Shown: positions 27,101 to 41,018, counted from the stretch's first letter. The stretch is 64,000 bases of DNA from Holacanthus passer (GCA_025331565.1 JAFREQ010000014.1:9442501-9506500), one strand, 5' to 3'. Numbers and translations are program-made. Notes: generated by a model from the letters alone, not told the origin.

Positions 27101-27547
27101 ACTCACATCCAGGAGAATTGACTCCCAGACTGGTGGACAGATACACATAGATAGACCAGTGCTAGATTATAATATTGTAGAAACTACCTCAAACTGCAAC
27201 ACGTATCAGTTAATTCTGCCGTATTTTCTGTCTCAGGAGAATTTTTATCTCCTCCTCTGGGCCTCTCCATGGACAGTCACCATGACTTATATCATGGCAC
27301 CATGATGTCATTGCTGTAGTTTGAACCCTGCATTGATCTTAATAGTCAGAGGCTGAATTTAACTAAAAATAATGAGGAGCCGGTCTTTAAATGAAAAAAG
27401 AAAACACACACGCTCGGTTTGTGTTGGCGTTTTCGGCCTTACGTATCACAACACAGAACAGTGGCGGCTCTGTTCGAGCCCTCGGTCTACGAGACCATGA
27501 CCAATGCATAATGATGAATTTATTTATTTATTTTTTCATTTTTGGTT

Positions 27548-27549
<2 letters not shown>

Positions 27550-27580
<31 letters not shown>
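27550..27580 (-). repeat. 31-base T run
   Basis: An uninterrupted T tract followed by GCTGGGGGGCAGGGGGC. Read on the minus strand it is an A tail, which could mark an old retroposed insertion, but no source sequence is recognised. Confidence 0.9.
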
Positions 27581-27584
<4 letters not shown>

Positions 27585-28041
27585 GGGGGCAGGGGGCAGG
27601 GGTGTGGGAGGTACGCATGGAGAGCCGGTTGTGGTGTGGTTTTGGCATACATGTGTTATTCATGTTCAAACATTGTGGTCGTCTCAATCCATATTCATGC
27701 TTTTTAAAAAGACTGGCTGTGTGCATGGAAGTATAGTATCCCCTATCATGTTCCCTCTCTATAGCAACCACAGACAGGGAGATTCGATTACGTCTGCTCG
27801 GGCTGTGTCAGACGTGTGTGTGTGTGTGTTTGTGTGCGTCTCTCTACGAGGATGCCCCGTACACAAGGGTCTCTGTTAGTTATGATAGTGTCTAGCAGGT
27901 CTCCCCCAGACTTTCTCAGGGGAACCCAGCTCTGGTTCACTGCACCCTCTGCCAGACTCTTTCAGCACTTGCTCCTGCCTGGTGTCATCGCCGGCTCTGG
28001 CCTGGTGTCATCGGCACGGCACGGCCTTTGATTGTGAAGAG

Positions 28042-28045
<4 letters not shown>

Positions 28046-28079
<34 letters not shown>
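28046..28079 (+). repeat. GA microsatellite
   Basis: About 16 GA units in intron 4. Confidence 0.95.
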
Positions 28080-28082
<3 letters not shown>

Positions 28083-28644
28083 GATATAGAGATAAATAGA
28101 GATGTACCCTGGCCTTCTACATTTCCTCCATTTCCTCTCCCCCACTTTGATCTCTCTCTCTGTGGAGCAATTGCTCTCCTGTCCGGCCATTTTTCCTAAT
28201 TTTATGAGCTTTCGTTTTTGTTGAAATACGCTCCATGTTCACGTCCCTTGTTGAATCAACGGATGCATACCTTCGAATGACTGCCTTCTATTAATGTCGC
28301 ATCCGTTTGTGCAAACTACTGGACCCATGCAGGCTCATACTGACTGTTTTATCCCAAAAAAACCTTCAATGCTCCTTTCTGTCTCTTTTCTCTCCCACAT
28401 GTTTTACACCCCCCAAAACAACACTGACACTTTTGAGTGTGACGCATATGGATAGCGAGGGGAGGTGCTGCATGTTGATAGAAAGGAAAATATTGGTCCA
28501 GCATTGACACAGTGTTTATTGTGTGTCTGTGCATGTGTGTGTGCATACTGTGTATACATATGAGCATTTCTTACTGCTTTTGTGTCCAGATGTGTATGAT
28601 GGACAATGATCTCTCAGTGTTGTTCCTTATGTCCACCATAACAA

Positions 28645-28953
28645 AGGCTGGGTATCAAACCTCAATACTATTTGATTAGTGACTGAAATGTGGCCACAGC
28701 ACAGAGGGCACAGCTGGTGCAAGTTGGCATCAAAGGCTTGATAAAATTCTTAGTGTTGTTTACTTAATCTTTGGTCAGATATTTCCTGATCTAAATCAGG
28801 AAATTGCTCATTTTAGTTTTATCTAAGCAAAGTTCTTGTACTGCCGCTTCTTTTAAGACAACGCTGAACACTGATGCTTTGATAAGTGTGGAATATTTTG
28901 TTAAATAATCCTCAAACTAAGGTAGTGAAAAAAGATATAAGATATCCAACCCT
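28645..28953. mobile_element. Short element with terminal inverted repeats
   Basis: The left end AGGCTGGGTATC and right end GATATCCAACCCT are near-perfect inverted repeats 309 bases apart. The interior is AT-rich with no open frame. The ends resemble fish repeats beginning GGCTGGGTATCGAA. This is a non-autonomous DNA transposon by structure; the family is not set. Confidence 0.5.
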
Positions 28954-29319
28954 AAGCAAAGCTATTACCACTTGAGTTTAACCTCAAAATCTTGAATATC
29001 ATTATTGACTATAAAGACATAGCATCTATAATGTTTATTACACGAAGCTGTTCCCTGACTTATGCCTCAGTGTCTGAAATTGTCTGTATATTATTCATCC
29101 CCATATTAGCAAATTGCATCAGCCTCCTAAATGATCAGTGTTCTGATATTCTGAAGCTTTCTGATGATGTTGTGAGGCGCAATAGTTAATAACCAGATAC
29201 ACTGTTGGGTTAAGTATTCCAGGTGAGTAGCTGTGTGTTCAACAGCTGTATTTCTCAGAGATCCTCACAGATAACTCTTCGCTGTGTGTTCCTGCATGTG
29301 AGCGTGTGTGTGATCTTGA

Positions 29320-29540
29320 TAGATCTGTGATGAGGCCACCAATGCCTTTCATCGTAATGGATTCCATCTGACCAATCACAGTGCAGAGACATGGCTACAG
29401 ATAAGCCTGTTGGAGCTGGGGAGGTTCCGGTAAACAGCCTGCGATAGGCCCCCCTGCATCCCCCTCTGCTCCTATCAGCAATCAGCCGGGGTTAATGGTG
29501 AGAGCCCGAGGCTGGCTGATTGGAGCCAGGCTACACATCA
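29320..29540. promoter_or_regulatory. Candidate intronic regulatory element
   Basis: This compact, non-repetitive stretch has a CCAAT-box consensus (ACCAATCACA at 29371), a second one on the minus strand (GGCTGATTGG at 29514), and GATA motifs (AGATAAG at 29399, CTATCAG near 29472). A 9-base inverted pair, CAATCAGCC (29479) and GGCTGATTG (29514), flanks GGTTAATGG. The role is inferred from motifs only. Confidence 0.25.
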
Positions 29541-29956
29541 GTCAAGACAAACCCAGCGTCGGGCCATATGTCAGGCTCCAGCTATTCGAGTCCGTCTTCT
29601 TCCTGACCACAACACATGCACTTCGCTTCAAGAAATCAGACGTGTTTGATGACTCTCCGACTTGATAAAGAAGTCGTCTGTATCCTGAAGACGACACAGG
29701 CCGTGACTCAGGCCGACCTGTTTCGACCTACCCTGTTGGCAGGCGAGCGTTTCATACTGTAAGATCTGAGACAGGCACTTCAGGTTCTGTCAGACCCACT
29801 CAGATGAAAGTGGGTCACAGTTTGACCCTCTGTCTCTCAGTTGAACGGTATGAATGTATGATGTATTTGACCTCGATCACTGTAAAGTGGGCCGGGGTCA
29901 AAAGCTACAGGTTGACACATGGCCGCTGCGGTCCCCACTGGGTGGCCGCATATGAA

Positions 29957-29977
29957 TTCTTTCTTTCTTTCTTTCTC

Positions 29978-30024
<47 letters not shown>

Positions 30025-30026
30025 CT
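29957..30026 (+). repeat. CTTT tetranucleotide repeat
   Basis: About 17 CTTT units with a few CTCT interruptions; a pure pyrimidine strand of about 70 bases. Confidence 0.95.
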
Positions 30027-33000
30027 CAGATTAAAGGGCTTCCATTCTCCCTCTCCAAAAAGGAGAAAAAGAAAAGAATTAATACTAATGGTGCTGGGAG
30101 CAGAGGAATAAAGCGTTGGGGTAATTACCCAGCAATCACTGCAGCATTCCGCAGCTGAGGGGGGCAGAGATAGGGTCTTGAGCCTAAAGAGCATGGACGT
30201 GGATCAAGTTGGCCGGCACACACACAGACACACTCACACTCACGTACGGCCCGGCTTGCACAAGTGCAATCTGTCTTCATTGAACAGCTCTGGGTCCGCA
30301 GGAGTCTCTCCCTGCTCATTTCGCTCTGTGGTCGACCAGGAGAAATCACTATGAAAACAACACTCGCTTCATCTTTCTCGCTGTTTCTTCTGTCATTCTC
30401 TGGGTGCATGTCTGCATCTGTGTTGTGTGTGTAAACGTATATGTGTGTGCATCTGCGTGCTGGTGTCTGTTTGATGTGTATGAATGCAGTGGAGGGTTTT
30501 CTGTGTGAATGACTTTCTGGAGGAATGTGTAAGGGAAGAGGGGGAGGATGTCTGCCTGTCATGCTGTGTGTGTAAGTGTTATATGCAGCCTCCATCGCCT
30601 CAACCTGGCCCGACGTTGATAATAATCACAGCCTGATTGTGTGTGTGCTTGTATTCCTCAGAGATCAGTATTGTATGTTCAGAATAAACCACATGTTACA
30701 GTGGACAGTGGATATGGTTTCCTGTTTGTGAATGTGAGTCCTCATGCACATACACAAACAGTGGGCCTCAATTATCAAGCTACTGAAATATTTTTGTTTC
30801 AGTAACTGTAAAATAGGATTAATCAAAGTTTTTTTTTTTTTTTTTTGTTCAGACATTGGATAAAAGGTTACGAAAAAAGTCCAAAACTAGGATTTGTGTT
30901 GTATTTCCATGGACAGTCTTGCACTTCATTTGATTTATATTTATATTTGATTAAAATAGTAATTAAAAAGGCTTTTTGGCATTTTTTTTTCTCTACTTGG
31001 GTCTTTTCATAAATAAAAATTAATTCCAGATTCGGGTGCATCTGTAGCTCACATTGCTTTTGTCTGTACTAAAGCAGACAATAATGGTTTAATGCAAACA
31101 CAGATTATTACTTTTTTGGAAGTGTTTTTGATGTGTTTTGTTTCATTTTGTCTGTGCTTGAATTTGCACTTTGTCCCTTCTTGCTTTATGAGTAGTCTGT
31201 GGCTTTTGCAAAGCTTTTTCTGTGAAGGACTATTTATGTTCAGTGACTTATGCTAGATTTTTTCCTCGTATTAAGAGCATACAACTACCGACCAGTTGAG
31301 GCAGGCTGTGTTTTAACTTATGCAGGAGGTGGGTGTAATGTGCTTTTAGCTAACACGCAATGTTAAAATAATTGAGAAAACCCTCACCACCTTGCTGCTG
31401 ATGGCAGCTGTACTCATCTGTTGAGGAGATCTTATCTGCCGTTCCTTGGCCCACTCCAAAAGTTTTGCCTGCATGCAGTTATTCGTTTTTTTTATTTCAA
31501 GTTTCAGTGTTGCCGCTCCATAAATGAAATTATATTTATGATATTTGTAGTTTGTTGTTAAATTTGTGAACTAGAAAGCCCAGTGCACTGACTACTAAAC
31601 AACTAAACAATGTGTGTTTGTTCTGGAGAACATTTTTTAGTGTTAACTCTTTGTGATCTTTTTTGGCCTATTTACTGTAATTCATTTCTATTTCTGTCTT
31701 TCATGTGATTGGGTTTTATCCCTTCATGCACATATCTGAAGAAATACAGGGAAAGTAGCTTGTTTATAAAAATATACAAGAAAACTTACATCATGCTCAT
31801 TATGCATATTCATCTATGTTCTGTACACTTGCTTCTCTGTATCCACGAAGTGTGTTTCTCTCTGCCTTTGTGTATGTTTATGTGCCTGTGCGCCTGCATT
31901 CAAATGAGAGTATGTGGATGATGTGTGTGTGTGTGTATGTGTATGTGTGTGGACACAGAGCACCTTTGTGTTTCTAAACAGGGACTGGTGGTTAGGAGCA
32001 AAATGAATGTTGGGGCAATGGAGAGGAAGCTGCTGTGAGAATCACAGGCCTCGGTCGTAATCGGAGTGAAACCCGTAGAAAATTCTGTCTCTTTCGTTTG
32101 CTCCCAGTTCCACTTCGACAAATCTTTTTTTGGCTGTGGGATAAGGGAGGACCTGCATGTTTGGCTTTTTGGTTTGGAGGCAAAAAAAAGGTTTGGTAGA
32201 GAACAGCACAGCAGATATAGAACGATGTGCTAGCACACATGCAGGTACACATTGGCCCATTACATGTTTTTGTGCCCAGCCTATTTCTGCAGGCAAGTGT
32301 CGGCCAACAGATCAAAAAAGCACAGAAAAGGCCTTTTTTTTCATTCTTTCATTCCCTTCTTCAAGGAGCGAAAAACGGTTCCCTGTCAGAAATAAAGAAT
32401 GACCTCTCCTTTTCCTTGTTTAGAAAAGTGTGGATGATTTCAGAACCTGAGCGTCGTGCTTCTCGACCCCTCCCCACTCTTCCTCCCTCTCTCGGGCACC
32501 ACTCGTCTTATGAAGTCATTGTGCTCCGTCGTTCTGCTCGATAACAGATGAGTAATGACTCCTCGAGCGAAGCAGCATGACATCAGGAAGGTCATTTGAG
32601 GGGAACAGGGGAGAGGTGTCATTTTCTGCTTTAAGGGTCTCTGTGTGTCACGTCGTGCCCTTACATTCTCCGCCAGTCGACTCAGCCGGTCCGCTGAGAT
32701 CTGGTGGGGACTTCACAGCTATGAGTATATGGCGGCGGTTCCCTTTCAGTAGCGAACTCCATATGTGCAGTGTAATGTTTCCTGACAATTTTATGCTTAG
32801 CTGCTACTCTTATTCAGGGAACCTTATAATGAGGTGGCGTGTAGATGGTGAGTGCCTCGCTCAGGTGTGCAAGTAAAACCAGAGAGGACAATATCTCTTC
32901 TGTGTTACCCAGTATCACATCTCATAAATATTCAGTTCACTCATTCAAAGAATAAACTGGGAATTTATTAAATAAATAAATAAATGGGCCTGTTGCAGAA

Positions 33001-34194
33001 ATACCACATGGGGGCGCCAGCTTACACAGTATCCACGCTTCCACAGTCTGTTAGTGTTGTCCTCGTTGCTCTGTTTCACAGGCGGGGAAGGGGGTGGCGG
33101 TGGGAAGCGGCGGTGGTGGGAAAGGGGTTAAATCAAGTGCAAGCACACCCTCCTCACGCTGAAAAGGTCACTGTCTCCCCTGAGCTTCATGACCACACTG
33201 TGTTTCTCTTTGAAGAGCCACATCTGAGTGCTCGGGAGCAGGAGGAAGTCCTTTATTAATCTGGGAATCAACAAGCTCTGATGGCAGGAGATGCAAACAG
33301 CGCACAGGTGTGCGTGTTTTAGCGTACTGTAACACACCCTGACACACACACGAACTTAATAAAATTCCAGGTTTAATATGTACATGCTTTGCTTGGATCG
33401 CAGCATGTGATTGTGGAGTAGTTGAAATAGCGGTATGATATTTCCAGTGTGTCGTCTTTCATCGTGTTTCTGTCGGACTGTGACCTAGATTTCTCTGGGG
33501 AAGTACACGCTGTGTTACTACATATTGTTCAGTTTGCGGTTATTGTCCCTCTGTGTATTTGTGTGCGGCTGTGTGCGCATGCATGCACGTGCGTGTCGGT
33601 GCCAGGATCTTTGGGTTTTACAACTGTCCCTGTCATATTTTCAGAGGCGATGACAAGCACAGAGAAATGAGTTGCCTCTCAGAAAGGACGACCAATTATT
33701 GTTTGGTATTTTTATTGGTCCAAAAGAGTTTTAAAAATACAAATGATTGTATTTTTATGGTGGTCACGCTCCGCGCTGGTCTCCTTTTGTGTTCTGCAGA
33801 AATGATTCCTCCGGAGGCCACGGAGTTCTAGTTCTTAGTTTGGATGGAAGACAGACGGGTCGACCGAGTTTGTGGTTCTGCTCCGGAAACAAGCTGCTTT
33901 TAGATCACGATTTTTCGCCAGAGACACAGGGCCTGATACTGTTTCACTAACTTCTCTCCCATCACATTAGAAGTCAGCTTGTCCTAATCATGATCATACA
34001 CTACAGACTCCAAAAGCAATTTAACACCAAGGCTCCCAAAGGATTTCAAAGCCCACTGAGAGGGAATCAAAATTGTTTTGTTGACAACTGTTAACTTTTT
34101 AACTTAACATGAATGTATGTCAGCTATTGTTTGAGACTTCCCCCCCTCGCTGAGAATATTTGTCGCTCGTATGAGGACGAATAAATGCTAAATT

Positions 34195-34680
34195 TCATTA
34201 TGTTTTGTTTCATTGATGACAATATAACAGCCAACTGTCACCATCAGGTTTTTAAGATAATTCAGAAACCATCTTTGTTCCAATATTTTACATTACATCA
34301 GTACATTTTTTGTGTTGCAACATATAATAATAATTATTTTTCTCTTTCCATGTAATTATGTCAATGAATTATGTCAATTAATCAAGTACTATATTGCAAA
34401 AGTTGTTAACTTGTAAAGTATAAAAATGAGTAATGAATAGATTTATTATGTTTTGTTTCTTTGATGTTAATATCACAGCCAATTTTTAACCCGCTACTCA
34501 TAAACAATACAGCCAGCGTCACCAAGTTAATAATAGTTATTTGTATTGTATTTGTCAACCATGTATGTTCCCATGTTTTTATATATAAATGACATTTTTG
34601 TGTTGTTATGTTACATAATTATGTCAATGATAATTAGGCGATTCATCAACTATTATTTTGCAAAAGTTGTTGACTATCAC
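34195..34680 (+). repeat. AT-rich direct duplication, about 250-base unit
   Basis: ATGTTTTGTTTC plus a following ATGACAATATAACAGCC block at 34200 recurs at 34448. TTGCAAAAGTTGTT at 34394 recurs at 34658, also after AATTATGTCAATGA. The offset drifts from 248 to 264 bases, indicating two old copies with indels. Confidence 0.65.
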
Positions 34681-37453
34681 TAATAGTTAAATCTCTACAT
34701 CCGACAGCCTCCTGAGACTTTAAAGTACTTTACTGTTCAGATCTATTTTGGAGCTGTGCAAAGTCAAGGTCAGTAAAAGGTAACGGTGCATCAACACTCC
34801 TTCTTTTAAGGAGAACCCGGTCCCGTCCTATCATCTTGTTGATAAAGTTATCGGAGTCAAAACAGTATGGCTGTAAACAGTGGGGAGCCCTGTGTGTGTG
34901 CGTGTGTGTGTGTGTGTGTGGGAGAGGACTGAGACAGACGTCATACTCTCTCAGGAGGATACACACTCACTGAGACAGACAGTCCACACCGCAGTGCCTG
35001 GCCCGTCGAGTCATGGTAGCTGCCTATCGTAGGTGGTCTGCTGCAGCGGGAGGTGTGTGTGGTTGGAGAGTGGGATGACATATGCACAGTGGTTTAATGA
35101 TAAAAGCCTGTGTGTGTGTGTGTGTGGATCTGGCTGTGTGTCTTTGTGTGTGTATGAGAGATGCGGGAGTATAATTTGAGGTAGCCTCATACACTGAGAG
35201 ATAAAATGAGTGACTGCTGTTCTCATCATAACAATCTAGCTACTGGATGGATGACCCCCCTCTCTCCCAGAAAGGCGAGGGGGGGGGGCTCTCTTTGCAT
35301 ATTTTGACTTTCAGATTTCTGACAGAATTCCATGCCCTCTTTCCCATATCCGTGACTCGCAGGCTCCCTCTAATCCGCCGACGTAACGTTTGCGCTGCAA
35401 CGTTTTTCTGCACAATTTCACAGAAGGCCCAGCGACGAGGCTAAATATTTCATCAAGGGGTTGTTATTTTCTGCGACCAGGCCAAAGCAAACTTAAGCCT
35501 GGTGAAGAATGTAATCATTTATCTAAGACCAGAGGCAACATGCACAATTCGACCTGAAATAGAGCCATGTGGTGCCCGTGGGGACTGGGGGGGGGCGAGT
35601 ATGCGTGAGTGCGTATGTATATGTTTCAGAGGTATGTCAAAGCTACTGAGCTGCTACAACCAGAGGCCACAGCCGGATATCTGTTTGTTTGTGCTTCCTC
35701 TGATACGTACTGCGTGTTGAGATAAGCGTGTTCCAGCGTCAGTCTTGTGTACTCTGTTGGAGGCTCACCGGCGCTTCACGTTGTCGAGGTTGTGAATGTG
35801 TCCGGCTCTACCTCTCAAGTGTCGACATCCCTTGGAAAATAAGTGAAAAGCAACCTCTTCAACCCACACACTTAGAATGAGAGAGAAAAAAAATGAGGAA
35901 ACCCATATTAACCTCGCCTCCCTCAATCCCTGTCTCTCTCGTAAAAAATCCCGACCAACAAACATGAATTGCTGGGAATTGTATATGATTTTGCTTGTGT
36001 GAAGCTTTCCCATCATTCCCTGAAGGATTTAATATCCCTATCGCATGTAGACTGACCTACTAGAGCCTTTAGCCTTTGGTTGTGTAATGACTGTCATTAA
36101 CCTATCAAGATCTGCTAAAGGGTCCTGCCTTCTTTTTCCCACTCCCCCCCTCCTGCCACTTTCCCTCCATTGCCAAAACCAAGATGACTCCTTTAAAATC
36201 CTCGCTCTCGCCCTCCAGGGAGCAGAGAACACCAAAGTCTGCAGTCTAATTGGATTCATTTGTAAAATAGTTGTGGCGATTTGGACATTATCTATCTATG
36301 TACCCATGACTGGAATGCAGCTTATTCTCCCCACTGGACATTTTTTTACCCTGTCACCATTTCAGTTAAAAGGCAGTCTCTCGATGGCCTGAAGTGCTTT
36401 TCTTGTTTTTATTGGATTCTCATGTTCATTAAATAATGAATTCTTTTTGGTGCATGTGCCTTTTCCTTTGTACAACGTGATCTGAGACGAGACCGCTTGG
36501 GTCAAATGTGGTATTAATGCTTTGAAGAGCGAGTGAATGGTACTTTGTATGTCTGTTGTAAAACCACTAAAGAAGACTGAGCTGGAGACAGTAGTTCTTG
36601 AGGAATCTCAGGAACCTTTCGGACTGAACTACCTTTTCTATCAAGATGATATTCAGAATTTAAAGGAATGTAGAGTGACCTTGTAGAAACCATGAGTGAG
36701 TCACCATGTCACCATGTCCTGTCGCCAGATGTGCTTTCCCTTTGTGACTGGTTTGTAGACCTCTGGAGTTTCATTGCACTGCACCGCGTCCTTCTCCAGC
36801 TGCATCTGCTAGTGTTTTGTTTGGTACAGCCCCGAGCGCTTTGTGTTTGTTCAGCATGTGTCTTTGTGTGTGTTTGTGTTCTGTTCTGTGGATGTTCATC
36901 AGATAAAGGCTGTTGAACACCACAACTGGCTATTACACCACCACTTTAGTGACATGAGGTTAGCCACGGAAAGGCAGATGCAGATACACAGTCCTGTAAG
37001 TCAATGCGACGAATTAACTCTTTGTGTGACACTGAACTGGCACCGAAGTCGATTCGGTGACACTCTCCGATGGCTGTGTTGTTTACACCTCTCCAGTAAG
37101 TTTTCTACTCAGAAGCACAATTAACTTATTTTCTCTTCATGGATCGTACAGTAGAGGCTTTCATTGCTGCTCATCTTTGAGATGCCAGGCCAGAATGGAA
37201 GACATTACGGCAGGAAATTGGAGAATACAGCCAGGAGCTGAGCACACCATTCAGTGTCTAGATTCATCTTCTCTGTGATTTTGGTACCACATGGTCTCCA
37301 GTTGGGTACATTGCACAAATACTACTTACTTAACCTTTCAGTTTCAGTCTAATCTTTTCTGCCCATGATTCTATTAGTAACTGTGATTGTTATGTGCTTC
37401 ACATCAACATCATCCTAACCTCAGCTCCTCTCGTTCTCTCCTTCTCTCTCCAG

Positions 37454-37591
37454 ATTGAGAACCTGTTGGAGCAGTTAAAGGATAAGGATAAACAGCTGGC
37501 TGGGTTGAGGGAAAGAGTCCAGGGCCTTCAAACCGACTCCAGCAACACAGACACAGCCCTGGCCACGCTGGAGGAAGCCCTATCAGAAAAG
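37454..37591 (+). CDS. erc2: ERC exon 5 of window (coiled coil)
   Basis: This 46-codon, phase 0-0 exon follows a long CT tract ending CTCTCCAG and ends at a GTACAG donor. The peptide begins IENLLEQLKDKDKQLAGLRE and ends LATLEEALSEK. The TDSSNTDTALATLEEALSEK stretch is invariant in the ERC2 sequences I recall. The frame stays open past the donor into a GGGA-rich and lysine-coding stretch to about 37740, but that is intron, since exon 6 continues the family sequence immediately. Confidence 0.95.
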
Positions 37592-40500
37592 GTACAGGAC
37601 GGAGGGAGGGAGGGACGGAGGGAGGGCGAGGATGGTCTTGTTAAAAAAAAAAAGGTCAAGTTGAAGAAAATCTCACAGCAACTAGTGAGAAAAGAGTTGT
37701 TGCTGGATAGATGGTGTGACACTATTAACGAAGAGACTTAAACTTGTTTGTCAGGTGTGGACAAACTCACAAAACGAAGCCGTTAGACCACCTCTTAGTC
37801 TGGAAATTTTTATTCATCGAGCCACACTGGTCTTTCAGGAAGCCGGTGCACGGCAAACAGCTTAATTACGTCGCATGCTTTGCCATGAGTCACTGCAATA
37901 ATTTACTAACACAACCTCCTAATTTATAGACCCTGGGCCACACTAGATGAGGTCCTCTCTGAAAACAGTAAGGGAGAGAAGGAGGCGCAGGGAGAAGGGA
38001 GGTCTAAGGTGAGCATAGACAGAGGATTAGTCCCTGTCTGTAACTGCGCTGAACATAGGGAGGGAATGATCTATAGAACAAGGGGAGGATAGAAGTTTTG
38101 AAAAGGGAGAGGAATGGAGGGATGGAAAAGCGGAATGGCAGAAGAGGCACAGCCCTGATGGAAGAGGTGGCCTCAGAATTGAGGGAGGGAGAGGTCAAGG
38201 AATGCAAGGGTGGAGGCAGAGTAAAAAATTAGTAACTTCTGCGAGACATATGAAAGAAGAAGAGAAATACCAGAGCTGGCAAGAGAAATCACAAAGCGTC
38301 AGACATGGATGGAAATTCAGGAACCGATAACATGGCCGCGCACCTATAGAGGAAAAAGTCTCAATGTGATGTGGTCAAATTATTAGTAAAATATGAGGTT
38401 TGAGTCTAACCTCCTACCTTATCTTTAATACTGGGTAATACAGATATAATACTTTCTTTAAACTGGATTTACCAGCCTCCGTAGCCTCAGTATAGTATAA
38501 CAAGCGCATAAAATCAGCATAAAATTTCAGCGACTGCCACGTGAATCAAGGTGAAGCGAGCGGACTTGCTCCACATGGCTGGACGGGTGAGTGGATGTGC
38601 TGGATGTTGGTCGTAAACATTCAGCGTTTGTTGTTTTCTGGCAACATGAGAGAGCAGCTGGTCTCCATAAAGCCTCACCTCAACACTACTGAGCTAACGC
38701 GCCGACCACTAACACTAAAAGATGAATGGCCTCGCTTTCCACTTTGGTGTTTTTGTTTTCAGTAAAAATGCGCTGCATTTCATCGCACAGACCATTTACC
38801 CAATAAAAGCCAAATGATTTTGCAGCGTTCCCGGGTAAATAAGTTACTTTCGAGAAGCTGGAAGACGATATGCGAATGGTGTTTTTCTTTCCTCGTCTAC
38901 AAAAGCCTTTAGCAATGTGTTTATGAATTTGCACTCATGGTTACAGGGTGCCAGTGATTTCTAATTGGAGACAGACTCGAGCACAGATTTGCAGATTGGC
39001 AGATTTGACGTTATATACAGGACTGACCATGACCATTGAGAAGTCAAATCCCAGTCTGGCGGTATATACACTCTTCCTTGAACTGACTGGCTTGATTTCA
39101 GAGTGACTCTTGCTTAGCTTTGTTGCATGTTTAAAGTTGATTTCGGCGCTGCAGGCTAAAAAAAAAAAAAAAAGGTTCCCATTTATATGTTTGTTTGTAC
39201 TGCAGGCCAAAAGATGGATGCTGGTTTACTTTTTGTTGGCACTGGCTGCCAAGTGAGCTCCCAGTTAGGACAGATGTGGATGTCCAGCTGCACTGCTTGT
39301 TTTCCAATGACTGCCACATTTTTATAGATTCCAACGTGCACATACTCCATGTGTGTGTATGAATGCCTTTACATGTGTTTCTATATATTTCTGTTTGCAA
39401 CTTTAGCTTGTCTTGCTTGTGCTCTGACCTGCCAAGTGCATGCTTGTATTAGGGACTGAAGGATGAAGGTCAGTAGAAAATATTCTGAAGGCGATTCAAT
39501 GGCAAAATTCAGAATAAAGCAATCTCAGCAGCCAGCAGGACCTGCAAGAATACAGAAGTCATACAGAAGTGTCAGTAGTTCATTCTCATCACAAATTGTA
39601 TCTGAACAGCAACAGACTGCAGTGAGGCTAAACCAAGAAATAACCAACAACAATGCAAACAAAGCCATAGCTATCTTATATTACAGACCAACACGACCTG
39701 TACTGAGCTGAAACATGCTCTGTCGCTCGCAATGAATGACAGCACCAGCAGCAGATGCTTAGCTTTGACCCCGGTATAATGGCTGGTCAAAATCTGTTGA
39801 ATTGTACCCGGACAGAGTGGTCGTGGACCAACAGGAAAAACAGGAAAACTCTATTTTGATATTTTGATAGCCAATATGGTTTGGCCCTATAATGCCCCAA
39901 ATCTGGCAGGCCAGAAGAAATAACTCGGCCCAAGTACGGTTGCCAGACTCTTGCCAAGCTCGGTTTGAATGACGCCTCAGAACTGGCCCAAGCACACTGC
40001 GAAATTCAATCCTCTCAAAGTATGTTTTTAAAAAAAGCTCATTAAATAGAAATTAAAGTAAAAATCTGCTTCCTTATTATAACTTGAAAATATGAATAAT
40101 TTACTTTTAGATGAAAAATGTACCTTTTCTGACCAATTCTGACAGACTCGGTATGGTCCAGAGTTGAGCAGCCTTGAAACAGCAGCTGAGGGTATGAAAG
40201 TAATAAATGCGCATGCTCTCGTGTATAAGGTTATAATGTCTGTGGTGTACAGCCAAAACTGTGACTGAATCAATAAAAACATATTGTAAACGAATGGTGC
40301 CAGTCAGCAGCTATGCTTCATTAGTGACATTTTGGAAGGTGCTGTTAAAAGTAGGTCAAAGTTCAAACAATTATAAATCTGAGCATTGCAACTTTATGTT
40401 TCTTCAGCGGCTTTGTTCAGTAGATACAACATTAGCACACAACGTCAAGTGCTTTGAAACTGATCGGAGTCGGACACAGGGTGGCTTGAGTTCTTGAGGT

Positions 40501-41018
40501 ATAAATGGATATATGTGATCCTGTGTGTGTATTTGTGTGTCTGTTGTTTTAGACTGCTCTTTTCATTGTGTTGAATTTTATTAAATTGATCCACCCTAAA
40601 CTTATGTTGGCTAATGTGTGTTTCATTCTCACAATCCGTGGACTGGCACAGCACATAGATGTTTTCACTTAAAACGATCTTTAATCGCCTAAATTTGCTT
40701 TTGTTGCCGACAGACTTTGAAATGAATAGCGAAATGGCACAATAAACTGTAAATCCCTTTTCTGCCTCTGTCCATCTGTTTACCCAGAAACCACTTCTGA
40801 TGCAGCCTACATATAATTCGACTGTGATGAGGAGAACATTGGCCAGCCTTTCAGACTTTGTGGTCAACACAGGGTGTGTGTAATGTGTTTACAAGAGTGA
40901 GTGTGTGTGTTGCTAATCACACACCCTGTCACAAACCTGCTCTTGGAACCAGTCGCTAGCCACAGTGCTGTGGTTCTAATTAACAAGCCAGGGCATTGTG
41001 CCCAAGCCGAGCCCGGCT

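Larger units (their letters stand above)
20404..37453 (+). other. Intron 4 (17.1 kb)
   Basis: This is the largest intron in the window. It carries a teleost-like dispersed repeat (20547-20910), a minus-strand decayed coding remnant (23512-24152), a 31-base T run (27550-27580), a GA repeat (28046-28079), a short terminal-inverted-repeat element (28645-28953), a possible regulatory element (29320-29540), a CTTT repeat (29957-30026) and an AT-rich direct duplication (34195-34680). No further ERC exon is expected here. Confidence 0.8.

Noticed and set aside
27391..27879. 162-codon open frame on + strand
   Set aside because: Includes poly-Phe from the 31-base T run and Cys-Val from a GT run; chance frame.
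29898..30194. Minus-strand frame with KKERKKER repeats
   Set aside because: Direct translation of the CTTT tetranucleotide repeat.
37592..37741. Extension of the exon 5 frame into GGREGRREGEDG and KKKKVKLKK
   Set aside because: It lies past a good GT donor, and exon 6 continues the family sequence directly; it is intron read-through.
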